From Fen-330 sp050008465 (lineage in GTDB: Bacteria; Acidobacteriota; Terriglobia; Bryobacterales; Bryobacteraceae), in NCBI GenBank assembly GCA_050008465.1, contig JBEKMO010000004.1, positions 1-64,000 of the forward strand: a stretch of DNA of 64,000 nucleotides, written 5' to 3'. A model generated the notes under the pieces. The model ran no database searches, was not told the origin of the DNA, and saw nothing but the letters and a program-made list of their open reading frames with translations. Shown here piece after piece: positions 43,558-55,506 of the stretch (positions within the stretch are counted from its first letter, which is position 1; each line of letters opens with the position of its first letter). A program made the position numbers and the translations under genes.

Positions 43558-45102
43558 ATGGAACCCGCCTGCGTCCGTCAGGACGAATTGCCCCAAACGT
43601 CCAAGTTGTTCGCGGATTTTCTCTATCACTTCGAGCGGGTGGCTGCATTCTACGCCTGGTCGCCACACGATCCTGCCTCCTACGCCGCGGCGGCCGCGCG
43701 CATCGAATACCCCCTCGAGCGGCGCGCCGCGCTGGTGGCGGCCCTGCGGGAGCAGAACGGACAAAGCCCGGAGCTGGATGTGCTGGCGCAGCCGGGCGCT
43801 GTTGCGGTCGTGACGGGCCAACAGGTCGGGCTGTTCTCCGGTCCCTGCTACGCGATCTACAAGGCGCTCACCGCCGTCCAACTCGCCCGCCGGCTCACGA
43901 ACGCCGGCATCCTCGCGGTTCCTATTTTCTGGTTGGCGACCGAGGACCACGATTTCGTCGAGGTCAATCACTGCTGGGTCTTCGACGCGGCCCACCGCCC
44001 CCTCCGCCTCGAGATTCCAGGGACGAATCCCGAGCGCCGGCCGGTCGGCGAGATCCTCGCCGCGGACCCGCCCGTCACCGGTCTGCGTCAAGCCTTGCGC
44101 GATTTCGCGTTCGGGGAGGAGATCGTCACGGCCGTCGAGGACGCCTATGCGCCCGGCGCCACCTTCGGTTCCGCATTCGCCTCCCTGCTGCGGCAACTCT
44201 TGCCAGGACTTCTCTATCTGAACCCACTCGATCCGGCCTTGCGCCGGCTGGCGGCGCCGCTGCTCGGGCAAGCGGTCGAGGCGGCGCCGCTACTCGCCGC
44301 ACGCCTGGCCGAGCGCAGCCGCCAGTTGACCGCTGCCGGCTACCACACGCAGGTCCACTTGGAGGAACACACTTCCCTGGTGTTCCTGCTCGAGAACGGC
44401 CGGCGGCTCACCCTGGATCGCCGTGACGGCGGGTACTCCGCTCTGAGCAGTCGCGCCGAGCAACTGTCTCCCAACGCGTTGCTGCGGCCGGTGGTGCAGG
44501 ACTACATGCTGCCCACGCTCGCTTACGTGGGCGGGCCCGGAGAAGTCGCCTACCTCGCCCAGACTCAGGTCCTCTACGAGGAGTTGCGGCGCCCCATGCC
44601 GGTGGCGGTGCCGCGCCAGAGCGCGACGCTGCTCGATGCGCGGTCCGGAAAGCTGATGCAGCGCTATGGGCTCGCCCTGCCGGACTTCTTCCAGGGCGAG
44701 GAGCGTTTGCGGGAGCGCATCGCGCGGACGCTGGTTCCAGCCGCGCTGGCCGCAACGATCGAGGACACGAAGTCGAAGTCGGCCCGCGCGCTCGACTTGC
44801 TCGACGCCTCGCTCGAGGGATTCGATCCGACGCTTGCAGCAGCGCTCGCCACGAGCCGCCGCAAGATCGCCTGGCAGCTTTCCAAGATCGAGCGGAAGGT
44901 GGCGCGTGAAGCACTGCGCCGCGACCAGCGTGCCGCCGGCGACGCCGCCTGGCTTAGCAGCCTCGTTTTCCCAGAGAAGCACTTGCAGGAGCGCTTCTAC
45001 TCCATCCTGCCGTTCCTGGCACGCCACGGCCTCGGCCTGATCGAGCGCCTTTCCGAGGAATTGACGCCCGACTGCCGCGACCACCGCATCATAGTGCCGT
45101 AA
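43558..45102 (+). CDS. bshC: Putative cysteine ligase of bacillithiol synthesis
   Basis: 514 residues. The BshC signature region is clear: AVVTGQQVGLFSGPCYAIYKALTA, then VPIFWLATEDHDFVEVNH, and later YVGGPGEVAYLAQ with a helical C-terminus. BshC adds cysteine to glucosamine-malate, so this organism probably makes bacillithiol. bshA and bshB are not in the window. A GTG three bases earlier (43555) is an alternative start. Confidence 0.9.
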   Translation: MEPACVRQDELPQTSKLFADFLYHFERVAAFYAWSPHDPASYAAAAARIEYPLERRAALVAALREQNGQSPELDVLAQPGAVAVVTGQQVGLFSGPCYAIYKALTAVQLARRLTNAGILAVPIFWLATEDHDFVEVNHCWVFDAAHRPLRLEIPGTNPERRPVGEILAADPPVTGLRQALRDFAFGEEIVTAVEDAYAPGATFGSAFASLLRQLLPGLLYLNPLDPALRRLAAPLLGQAVEAAPLLAARLAERSRQLTAAGYHTQVHLEEHTSLVFLLENGRRLTLDRRDGGYSALSSRAEQLSPNALLRPVVQDYMLPTLAYVGGPGEVAYLAQTQVLYEELRRPMPVAVPRQSATLLDARSGKLMQRYGLALPDFFQGEERLRERIARTLVPAALAATIEDTKSKSARALDLLDASLEGFDPTLAAALATSRRKIAWQLSKIERKVAREALRRDQRAAGDAAWLSSLVFPEKHLQERFYSILPFLARHGLGLIERLSEELTPDCRDHRIIVP

Positions 45103-45168
45103 TGAGCCTCGCAGAACACGGTGGCTGAGTTCCCTGTCCCAAGGCGCGTTTTTCGGGCCGCGCGCTCC

Positions 45169-46742
45169 CTACTTCTGTAACAGGAAGTTGCCCACGAACA
45201 TGGCGTCGATGCCGGAGGAGTAGAAACTGCGGACGGCGTCGCGCGGGGTCGCCACCAGCGGGTCGCCGAAAAGGTTGAAGGAGGTGTTGTAGAGAACCGG
45301 CAGGCCAGTGGACTTTCCGGCCGCGTGCAGGAGGCTCCAGTACAGGGGATTGTCCTCTTTCGAGACCGTGTGGACGCGGATGAGGTCGCGGACCAGGATC
45401 GCGCTGTCGAAAGTGGCGCGGTAGGCGGGGCGAACGCGGCCGACCGTGGCCAGGAAACGCGCGTTCGCGCCGGTCTCGAAGTACTCGGAACCGACTTCGG
45501 CGGGGACCGAGGCGGCGAACTTGCGAAACGGCTCGCGGTGCTTGATGTAGATGTTCAGGTTCTCGGTGGAATAGGGGTTGAGCGGGGAAGCCAGAATACT
45601 GCGGTTACCGAGGGCGCGGGGGCCGAACTCGGTGCGGCCCTGCATCCAGGCGACGATCTTGTGGTCGTCGAGCTCTCGGACGGCGGTGTCGATGAGTTCC
45701 TCGGAGGTGAGCAGGTAACGGAAGCGCAGCTTGCAGTTCTCCAGCACGCGCTTGATTTCCTCGGCGTCGAAGCCCGGGCCGAGGCAGAGGTTGCCCATGC
45801 CGGTGCGCGCGGTCTGCTGATAGACGTTGTGCCAGGTGTAGAAGACAGCGCCCAGCGCGGTGCCCGCGTTGCCGGCGGCGGGCTGCACGAAGACATTCTC
45901 CCAATTCGGGGAGGACTCGATGCTCGAGACCAGCAGGGCGTTGAGCGCGAGACCTCCGGCGAGGCAGAGGTTGCGGCCAGCGCCCGCCATGTCGAGTACG
46001 GTTTTCTCGATGGCGCGTTGCAGGCCGGCGGCGACCTCGGGTTTCACGGCGCCAGGGACGGGCGACTCGTCGGCGAGGCCGAGGCGCTTGTAGAACCTCG
46101 CGCTGAAACCGCCGTGGCCGAGGCGCTCCGCGTCGAAGAACGAGCGGTCGATGCGCGGCCACTCCCCTTCCTTGCCGCCCAGGATCTCCAGGAACAAAGG
46201 GGCGAGCGCGTCGGAACCCGCGGCGGAGAGCCACTGGACTTTGTGGGCGTCGGCGTTGGGGTCGAAACCAAGGAGCGCGGTGACGCGGCCGTAGAGGTCG
46301 CCGAGCGAATCCGGGTAGTACTGCTCCTGCTCGAGCGCGAGTTGGCCCGCGGAGGCGCGCCAGCGCGCGCCGCAGCGGAAGTCGCCGGCGCGGTCGAGGG
46401 TGAGGACGGTGGCCTCGGAGAACGGCGATGGATAGAAGGCCGAAGCGGCGTGCGCGGTGTGGTGGTCGACGAGCACCACGCGGCTGTTGGGGAACTTTGC
46501 GCGCAGCGCGAGGTGGAGCGCGGTCTCGGGACCGGAAGCGAAGGGGCGCACAATCGCGACCGCGTCCACCTGCTCGTGCGTGGCACCGGCCAGGCTCAGG
46601 CAGGTGCCAATGGCCTGATCCGGGAACTCGCCGGGGTGGAACTGCCTCGCCAGCTTCCGCTCTTCGCAGGCGCCGACCAGCACACCGTCCTTCAGAATCG
46701 CCGCGGCGGCCTCGCTGAGGATGCCGCCGATGCCCAGGATGA

Positions 46743-46746
<4 letters not shown>
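45169..46746 (-). CDS. Carbamoyltransferase of the NodU/CmcH family
   Basis: 525 residues. The N-terminal ASKHA-type domain (IILGIGGILSEAAAAILKDG, VDHHTAHAASAFYPSPF, LTLDRAGDF, NLCLAGGLALNALL) and the C-terminal domain (WMQGRTEFGPRALGNRSIL, LPVLYNTSFNLFGDPLV) are complete. These enzymes transfer carbamoyl from carbamoyl phosphate to a hydroxyl of a sugar or natural product. Its ATG overlaps the glnS stop (ATGA), so it is translated with glnS. The acceptor is unknown and no biosynthetic cluster is adjacent. Confidence 0.9.
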
Positions 46747-48432
<1,686 letters not shown>

Positions 48433-48446
<14 letters not shown>

Positions 48447-49899
48447 GACTTACAGCCTCGTTTCTGGATTCGAGGAGGTGAATGGCCCGGTCAATCCGGT
48501 TGAGACAGGTTTCCCGGCCAAGCACCTCGAGAGTTTCAAACAGGGGCGGCGCCGCTTTGCGGCCACACACCGCCACTCGGATGGGCTGAAACATCTGGCC
48601 TGCCTTGACACCCAGGCGCTGCGCCTCGGCCCGCAACGCCGCATCGAGGGCAGGGTGGGTGAACTCGGCCGCCGCCAGGACCGGGCGGGCCGACCGCAGG
48701 ACCGATAGGGCCATGGCCGCATCCCCTTTCTGGGGGATCAGCTCCGAACTGTCATAAGGCGCCAGTTCACCGGCAAAGAAGAAATCGGCCACGGTGGCCA
48801 CATCGCGCAAGGTCTTGATGCGCTCCCGGATCAAGGGCACAACCCGGAGTACCTTGCGTGGCTCGGCCTCGAAACCGGCGGCACGCAGAAAGGGCAATAA
48901 TCGCCCGGCGAGGTCTTCGGGCGCGAGCGCCATCAAGTGCTGCGCGTTCAGCCAAACGGCCTTGGGGTCGAACGGGTCGTCCTCGCGGAAGTTGACGATG
49001 GCGTTGGAGCGGTTGATGCCCTCGAAGGAGAACGCATCGACCAGCTCTGGGAGGGACATCCGGTCGCGGTCGTCCTTGGGGGACCAGCCCAGCAGGCAAA
49101 CGAAGTTGACGAATGCCTGGGGAAGGAAGCCGGCGTCGCGGTAGGTGGTGACGCTGACCACCGGGCCGTGGCGCCGCTTGGAAAGCTTGGAGCCGTCCGG
49201 AGCGATGAGCAAGGGCAGGTGGGCGAACTCGGGGATCGCCGCGCCAGCCGCTTCGAAGATGAGGACGTGCTTGAAGGTGTTCGTGAGATGGTCCTGCCCG
49301 CGGATGATGTGGCTGATTCCGAGGTCGATGTCGTCGGCGCAGGAAGCCATGTGGTAGGTGGGCAGGCCGTTGCTGCGCAGCAGGGCGAAATCCTCGATGT
49401 CGGCCGTGGACTTGGACTGCTCTCCGTAGACGGCGTCGCGGAAGCGCACGTCGCGCGGGGTGTCGCGGGAAACGCGAAAGCGCAGGACAAACGGCTCGCC
49501 AGCGGCGGCGCGGCGGTCGCTGTCCTCGGGGCTCAACTCGCGCATGTCTGCATTGAAGAGCCAGGCGCCTTCCTGGCGGGACTTCTCCTCGTCGCCGCCG
49601 GCGGGGGTGAAATCGCGGTAGGCCGGGCCCTTCCGGAAGATGGCTTGGGCGGCCCGGCCATGGAGTTCCAGGCGCTCGGATTGCCGGTACTCCTCGTCCC
49701 AGTCCAGATCCAGCCATTTCAGTCCTTCGAAAATGGAAGCTTCGGACTCGCGAGTGTTGCGGTCCGCGTCGGTGTCGTCGATGCGCAGAATCATCGTGCC
49801 GCGATGGTGGCGCGCGTACAGCCAGTTGAAGATAAAGGTGCGCGCGCTTCCAATGTGCAGGAAGCCAGTGGGAGACGGCGCGAACCGGACTCTGGGCAT
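48433..49899 (-). CDS. gltX: Glutamyl-tRNA synthetase
   Basis: 488 residues. Class I synthetase with RFAPSPTGFLHIGSARTFIFN (HIGH as HIGS), LRIDDTD, KLSKRHG (KMSKS) and a helical anticodon-binding domain. No zinc-binding Cys cluster is seen in the middle. First gene of the gltX-glnS-carbamoyltransferase operon. With GlnRS next to it, this GluRS need not misacylate tRNA-Gln. Confidence 0.95.
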
Positions 49900-49996
49900 G
49901 GAGAATACCAGTATAAGCTATCGACTCTTGGCGATAAGCCCGCGGCAGCAGCGTCCGCGGACAAGCGAGGCGGCCAATGGCTTATCCTAGGAAAAC

Positions 49997-51952
49997 ATGA
50001 GCAGTTTTGGACTATCCCGCGGAGCGGAGGTGCGGCCATTCAAGCCGGCGACGGCGACCCACTCCGCCCAAGACAGCGAGACCGCTGTCGGCCGGGCCAT
50101 CCATTCGGCGGCTCAGGCACTCAGTGATCGGCAACATCAGGACGGTTACTGGTGCGGGGACCTGACGGCCGATTCCACGCTTGAATCCGACTACGTCCTG
50201 CTCCAGCTTTGGCTGCACCGCCCGGAGGGCAGTTCCTGGAATCCGCCCACGCGCGGCAGGATCGACCAGTGTTGCCGGGCGATCCTGGAGATGCAGTTGC
50301 CAGACGGTGGCTGGAACATATATCCGAACGGGCCCTCCGACGTGAACGCCTCTGCAAAGGCATACAGCGCATTGAGAATTGCGGGCGCCGACGCGGACTC
50401 TCCCGAACTGCTGCGCGCCCGAGCGCGCATCCTGGAACTGGGCGGGCTTCAGGCCTGCAACAGTTACGTGAGGATCAACCTCAGCCTCTTCGGCCTCTAC
50501 CCGCGGCGCCGCGTGCCCACGGTACCCCCAGAGATGATGTTGCTCCCGGGCGACCTCCTGTACGAAATGTCCTCGTGGACGCGCGCCATTGTTGTGCCGC
50601 TCTCGATTGTCCAGGCTGCGGGGAAGCACCGGCCGGCACCCGAGGGCTTGAGCCTGGACGAACTGCTGGTGCCCGGCAAGCGCTTGTCGCTCGGCAGGCG
50701 CGACGGTTTGGCGATCCTGTTCCACCACCTGGACCGGCTGCTCAAGATTTGGGAACGGACGGCGCCCCGCGACATCCGCGCGGCCGCGATTCGCGAAGCC
50801 GAACATTGGATTGTCGATCGCACGCGAAACAGCGAGGGGCTGGGCGCCATTTACCCGGCCATGATGTACCAGATCATGGCCTTTGACAGCCTGGGCTACC
50901 CGGCCGATCATCCCGACCTGATCGAGGCGATCAGGCACTTCGAGAACCTCGTGATCAACCGGGAAGACCGCTTCTGTTTCCAGCCGTGCGCCTCGCCGGT
51001 TTGGGACACGGCGATCACCGCGTTTGCGCTGGGCGAAGCGGGGCTGGCGGACCCCGCCGCGCTCACACGAGCAGCCGACTGGCTGATCCGGAAAGAGGTG
51101 CGGCGAAGGGGCGACTGGTCGGTCAAGCGGCCCAAACTGGAGCCCTCGGGTTGGGCCTTCGAATTCGCCAACGAGCATTATCCGGACATTGACGATACGG
51201 CGATGGTTCTGCTGACCTTCTGCCACGCCCGAGCGTCGGATGCGGCGGCCCAGCAGCGATGCACCGGGCGGGCGCTGAAATGGCTGCTGGGCATGCAGTC
51301 GCGCGACGGAGGCTGGGCGGCGTTCGACGTGGACAACAACTGGACGATATTGAACAAGGTGCCGTTTGCCGATCACAACGCCATGCTCGACCCCACCTGT
51401 CCGGACATCACGGGCCGGGTCCTGGATGCCCTGGCGCACCACGGCTACACGCATGGACACTCCGCCGTCGATTCCGCGGTCCGCTACCTTCTGAAGCACC
51501 AGAGTCCGGAGGGTTGCTGGTACGGACGGTGGGGCGTGAACTACCTGTACGGGACCTTTCTGGCGCTTCGTGGGCTATGCGCGAGCGGGCACCCCGGGGC
51601 GCGCGCGGCCGTCAAGCGTGGCGCCGAATGGCTCCATTCCGTGCAGAACCAGGATGGCGGCTGGGGCGAGAGTTGCGCGGGCTATCAGGCGAAGCACTTT
51701 GTCGAGGCTCCCAGCACACCGTCGCAGACCGCGTGGGCGCTGCTGGGACTGGTTGCGGCCGGAGATGGAGAATCGGCCGCGGCTAGGCGGGGAGTTCGGT
51801 ACTTATTGGACACCCAACTGCCGGACGGAACCTGGGAGGAGCACCTGGCAACCGGCACGGGCTTCCCAGGCGTGTTCTTCCTGTCGTATCACCTCTACAG
51901 GCAGTACTTCCCGCTGCTGGCGTTGGCATCCTGCCACCCCACGAACTCGTGA
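49997..51952 (+). CDS. shc: Squalene-hopene cyclase
   Basis: 651 residues. Cyclises squalene to hopene at the cytoplasmic membrane. The protonating motif D397-I-D-D-T-A-M, several QW repeats (QLPDGGWNIY, QSRDGGWAAFD, QSPEGCWYGRWG, QNQDGGWGES) and the family's C-terminal GTGFPGVFFLSYHLYR segment are present. AGGA lies before the ATG. The next gene starts with a GTGA overlap. Confidence 0.95.
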   Translation: MSSFGLSRGAEVRPFKPATATHSAQDSETAVGRAIHSAAQALSDRQHQDGYWCGDLTADSTLESDYVLLQLWLHRPEGSSWNPPTRGRIDQCCRAILEMQLPDGGWNIYPNGPSDVNASAKAYSALRIAGADADSPELLRARARILELGGLQACNSYVRINLSLFGLYPRRRVPTVPPEMMLLPGDLLYEMSSWTRAIVVPLSIVQAAGKHRPAPEGLSLDELLVPGKRLSLGRRDGLAILFHHLDRLLKIWERTAPRDIRAAAIREAEHWIVDRTRNSEGLGAIYPAMMYQIMAFDSLGYPADHPDLIEAIRHFENLVINREDRFCFQPCASPVWDTAITAFALGEAGLADPAALTRAADWLIRKEVRRRGDWSVKRPKLEPSGWAFEFANEHYPDIDDTAMVLLTFCHARASDAAAQQRCTGRALKWLLGMQSRDGGWAAFDVDNNWTILNKVPFADHNAMLDPTCPDITGRVLDALAHHGYTHGHSAVDSAVRYLLKHQSPEGCWYGRWGVNYLYGTFLALRGLCASGHPGARAAVKRGAEWLHSVQNQDGGWGESCAGYQAKHFVEAPSTPSQTAWALLGLVAAGDGESAAARRGVRYLLDTQLPDGTWEEHLATGTGFPGVFFLSYHLYRQYFPLLALASCHPTNS

Positions 51953-54009
51953 AACCAACTTTCCGCTTCCGTGTAGCCATTTTTCTTAGTGCGTTCCTGC
52001 TGTTCCAGGTGCAGCCTATGGTGGGGCGGCGCCTCCTGCCCTGGTTCGGAGGCGGTCCCGCGATCTGGACTGACTGCCTGCTGTTTTTCCAGGTGCTGCT
52101 TCTGGCTGGATACGCGTACGCCCACTGGCTGGGGTCGCGCCGGAGCACGCGGCTGGGAGGGGGGGTGCACATCGGGCTGCTGGCGGCATCGCTCGTGTTC
52201 CTGCCGATCGCCCGGCATGCCGACATCTGGAAGCCACTGACGAGTGGCGATCCCTCCGGCCGGATTCTGTTGCTGCTGGCTGCGACGGTCGGTGGACCGT
52301 ACTTCATGTTGTCGGCTACGGGTCCTCTCTTACAGCGCTGGTACAGCCTGAGCCGGCCGGGCGAGTCGCCATGGCGCTTGTACGCGCTATCGAACCTGGG
52401 ATCGTTTCTGGCGCTGCTCAGCTACCCTTTCGCGGTGGAGCCTTACCTGCGCCTCCGCACGCAGGCGTGGATATGGTCGGCCCTGTACGCCGGGTTCGCG
52501 GCAGTCTGCGGATGGACGGCCTGGCGGCTTTGTCCCGCGACCCCGGCTGCCGAAACGGAGGATAGGGGGGCCGGCTCCGCGCCGCGGCCCACGTTTTGGA
52601 ACGTTCTGCTGTGGCTCGGGCTTTCCGCCTGCGGCTCGACCCTGCTGCTGGCGACGACGAACCAGATTTCGCAGGGAATTGCGGTGATCCCCTTCCTGTG
52701 GGTAGCACCGCTCTCGCTCTACCTGCTCACGTTCATCCTGACCTTCCACCACGAGCGCTGGTACCGGCGGCCGCTATTCGCCGTGGCCGCCGGCGTGTTC
52801 GCTCCAGTCGCCTGCGCGACTGCCGGCCTGGCGCTGATCGTTCCCGTGTGGGGCCAACTCGGCATCCATCTGTCTACATTGTTCGTCCTATGCATGGTCT
52901 GCCATGGGGAGCTGGCACTCGCGCGCCCGTCCCCCCGATATCTCACGGCCTTCTACCTCACCATTGCCACAGGCGGCGCGTTGGGCGGCGCGTTCGTCGC
53001 TCTGGCCGCTCCGCGCTTGTTTGTCGAATTCAGCGAGTACCCTATCGGACTGGCGGCGGCCTGCCTGCTGGGGTTTGCCGGATGGCTGCGCACGGGCGCT
53101 CTGGGCCAATGGACGGCCCGGAACTTCGCCGTGCGCGTCCCCTTGATGGCACTCCTCGTCGGGGGAATCACATCGCTCGCGGCGACGGTGGCCAACAGCA
53201 GCCGGCCTGCCCTGGTGGACTTACGCAACTTCTACGGCATCCTGCGGGTCAGCGAGCGCACCGACCTCAATGGCCCGCTGCGCCAACTCACGCACGGGCG
53301 CGTCCGGCACGGCTTCCAGTACTTGCGGGATCCGGAACGCGCCTGGCCAACCTGTTACTACGGGCCGCACAGCGGCGTTGCGATCGCGCTCAACGCCTTC
53401 GCGAGCCCCAACCGGCGCGTTGCGGTCATCGGACTCGGCACCGGCACGCTGGCGGCCTGGGGCCGCCCCGGCGACACGTTTCGTTTCTATGAAATCAACC
53501 CGGACGTCCAAGTGATCGCCACCACCTGGTTTTCCTTCCTGAGGGACTCGAAGGCGCGAACGGAAACCGTGCTTGGCGATGCGCGCGTGCAGATGGAGCG
53601 CGAACTGGCCACCGGCCATTCGCAGGATTTCGACGCCATCGCGGTGGACGCCTTCTCGGGAGACGCCATCCCGATGCACCTGCTCACGGCCGAGTGCGGC
53701 GACCTCTACCGGCGGCGCCTCGCGCCGGGAGGCCTTCTGTTGCTCCATATCTCGAACCGCTCGCTAGACCTCGAGCCGGTGGCCCGCGGGTTGGCGCGGC
53801 ACCTCGGCTGGAAAGCAGTCCTGTTCCTCTCGGGGCAACATGACGAAACGGGTGAACTCAGCTCGAAATGGGTGCTCATCACCACCAATTCTGCATTCCT
53901 GGAACAGCCCCGCATCGCCGATCGGGTCTCGGCGTGGCCCGACGCGAAGCGTTCCCCCATCACCTGGACCGACGACTTCGCCAGCCTCTGGCATGTTCTG
54001 AGATTCTGA
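51949..54009 (+). CDS. Fused membrane / spermidine-synthase-like methyltransferase-fold protein
   Basis: 686 residues. About ten to twelve membrane helices occupy residues 1-415. A C-terminal spermidine-synthase-like Rossmann domain follows (AVIGLGTGTLAAWG, FYEINPDVQ, VLGDARVQ, AIAVDAFSGDAIPMHLLT, GGLLLLHISNR). The start GTG shares bases with the shc stop. Such fusions are widespread and uncharacterised; polyamine synthesis is not proven. Coupling to shc could point to membrane-lipid modification, by inference only. Confidence 0.8.
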   Translation: MKPTFRFRVAIFLSAFLLFQVQPMVGRRLLPWFGGGPAIWTDCLLFFQVLLLAGYAYAHWLGSRRSTRLGGGVHIGLLAASLVFLPIARHADIWKPLTSGDPSGRILLLLAATVGGPYFMLSATGPLLQRWYSLSRPGESPWRLYALSNLGSFLALLSYPFAVEPYLRLRTQAWIWSALYAGFAAVCGWTAWRLCPATPAAETEDRGAGSAPRPTFWNVLLWLGLSACGSTLLLATTNQISQGIAVIPFLWVAPLSLYLLTFILTFHHERWYRRPLFAVAAGVFAPVACATAGLALIVPVWGQLGIHLSTLFVLCMVCHGELALARPSPRYLTAFYLTIATGGALGGAFVALAAPRLFVEFSEYPIGLAAACLLGFAGWLRTGALGQWTARNFAVRVPLMALLVGGITSLAATVANSSRPALVDLRNFYGILRVSERTDLNGPLRQLTHGRVRHGFQYLRDPERAWPTCYYGPHSGVAIALNAFASPNRRVAVIGLGTGTLAAWGRPGDTFRFYEINPDVQVIATTWFSFLRDSKARTETVLGDARVQMERELATGHSQDFDAIAVDAFSGDAIPMHLLTAECGDLYRRRLAPGGLLLLHISNRSLDLEPVARGLARHLGWKAVLFLSGQHDETGELSSKWVLITTNSAFLEQPRIADRVSAWPDAKRSPITWTDDFASLWHVLRF

Positions 54010-54024
54010 ACGGTGGCGGCGGGA

Positions 54025-54822
54025 TCATCCCGCTGGATCGGACCGAGCGGCGCGCCGGTAGAGATCGAGCAGTTGCTCGAGGGAAAGTTGCTCTGCCCGG
54101 AGCCGGGCCTCGGGCCAGGCGGCTGCCTGCTTGCCGTAGAAGGGCTGGAGGTTGTTGCGGAGGGTCTTTCGTTTGTGCTGGAAGGCGCGACCCGCGAACT
54201 CCAGGAAGGCCGCGGGATTGGGGAGATCCAGGGCGGGCGGCCGGGGCGTGAAGCGGACGGCGGCTGAATCCACCTTGGGAGGAGGGGAGAAGGCGCCCGG
54301 CGGGACTCGGAACAGGATTTCCGGCGCTGTGAATAGGTTCGTCAGGACAGTATGGTAGCCGTATTCGCGGGTGCCGGGACGGGCGGTAAGCCGTTCGGCA
54401 ACCTCCCTTTGCGTCAGCACGACAGCGCGGCGCAGCAGCGGGCCGAGGGCGAAGATTCTCTCCAGGATCGGCGAAGTGATGTAGTAGGGGAGGTTGCCTG
54501 CGACGACCGCGGGTCCCCACTGGGAAAGGTCGCTATCCAGAACGTCCGCCTCGAGGACGGTCAGTCCGGGGGCGTCCCGGAACCGTTCGCGGAGGGATTC
54601 CGCGAGGCGCGGGTCGATTTCGATGGCGACGACGCGAGCCGCGCGGACCAGGAGGAATTCGGTGAGCGCGCCGCGCCCGGGACCGATTTCAACAACCAGC
54701 GGTTCCGGGAGGGGACACGCAGCCTCGGCCAGGCGTTGAAGAGTAAGCCGGCGGATCAGAAAATGCTGTCCGAGTCTGCGGCCGGAGCGCTGGGTGGCGG
54801 TCGCGGTTCGGTTCGGGGCCAC
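54025..54822 (-). CDS. rsmA: 16S rRNA adenine dimethyltransferase
   Basis: 265 residues. Dimethylates two adjacent adenines near the 3' end of 16S rRNA. SAM-binding VVEIGPGRGALTEFL, the adenine-site NLPYYITSPIL, REVAERL and FSPPPKVDSAAVRF are all present. GTG 54822 shares its G with the TAG stop of the anti-sigma gene; the open frame upstream overlaps that gene. Third gene of a sigma/anti-sigma operon. Confidence 0.95.
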   Translation of the reverse strand: MAPNRTATATQRSGRRLGQHFLIRRLTLQRLAEAACPLPEPLVVEIGPGRGALTEFLLVRAARVVAIEIDPRLAESLRERFRDAPGLTVLEADVLDSDLSQWGPAVVAGNLPYYITSPILERIFALGPLLRRAVVLTQREVAERLTARPGTREYGYHTVLTNLFTAPEILFRVPPGAFSPPPKVDSAAVRFTPRPPALDLPNPAAFLEFAGRAFQHKRKTLRNNLQPFYGKQAAAWPEARLRAEQLSLEQLLDLYRRAARSDPAG

Positions 54823-55502
54823 TAGCCTTTCACGGTGACCAGGCTCCGGTGGAGCGACAGGCGTATCTTGCCGAACCTTGGCGCGCCCCACGCAGTGGCC
54901 GGGGTGAACTCCATGAACAGCAGCTTGTTCTCGATGGCGCTCCTCAGTTCGTTGTTCTTGCCGAGGCTGGGACCCTGGGTGACAGCGTAATCGATCATCC
55001 GGCCCTGCCCGTCAACCAGGACTTCGACCACGAAGTCCTCTTCGGGAAGGGCGAACGAATTCTGGTCCTTCACGGTGGGCTCGGTGAACAGAGCAACCTG
55101 AACGTCGTTGCTGAGATTGCGCTGGAATGCAAAGGTGGGCATGAGCATGCTGAACAACAGCATGGCGGAGATCAGCCCCCCGGCCAGCGGAATCGCAAGC
55201 GGTCGCATCAGATTCTCCACCCAGAGGTGGAACTGCTCGGCAAAACGCCGGAAGGGATGCTTCCGGGCAAGCAACCGGCTGCGCTCCTGGGAGGCCATCA
55301 CACGCAAGACACTGCTCAAGCGGGCAGGAGGGGCGACCGCAGGCAATTCCCCCACCGCGTCCCGAACGCGGGTCAACTCCCGGAACTGAACTTCGCAAGC
55401 CGGACAGCCAGCCAGGTGCTCCAACACGTCCCGCCTCTCCTCACCAGAGAGGCAACCATCGAGATGAGCGGAGAGTGAATACTGTACGTTTCTGCAAGTC
55501 AT
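54822..55502 (-). CDS. Zinc-finger anti-sigma factor with TonB-like C-terminal domain
   Basis: 226 residues. The N-terminal zf-HC2 domain (ACRNVQ-type start, LEHLAGCPACEVQF, giving His-x3-Cys-x2-Cys) binds the cognate sigma factor. A membrane helix (about 100-122, IPLAGGLISAMLLFSMLMP) leads to an extracytoplasmic domain with a TonB-C-like pattern (FVVEVLVDGQGRMIDYAVTQG, FTPATAWGAPRFGKIRLSL). It directly follows the sigma gene (4-base gap), so it is the likely anti-sigma partner. Confidence 0.85.
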   Translation of the reverse strand: MTCRNVQYSLSAHLDGCLSGEERRDVLEHLAGCPACEVQFRELTRVRDAVGELPAVAPPARLSSVLRVMASQERSRLLARKHPFRRFAEQFHLWVENLMRPLAIPLAGGLISAMLLFSMLMPTFAFQRNLSNDVQVALFTEPTVKDQNSFALPEEDFVVEVLVDGQGRMIDYAVTQGPSLGKNNELRSAIENKLLFMEFTPATAWGAPRFGKIRLSLHRSLVTVKG

Positions 55503-55506
55503 ACGT

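Noticed and set aside
45103..45168. Intrinsic terminator between the convergent bshC and carbamoyltransferase genes
   Set aside because: There is a short T run but no convincing GC-rich stem directly before it on either strand.
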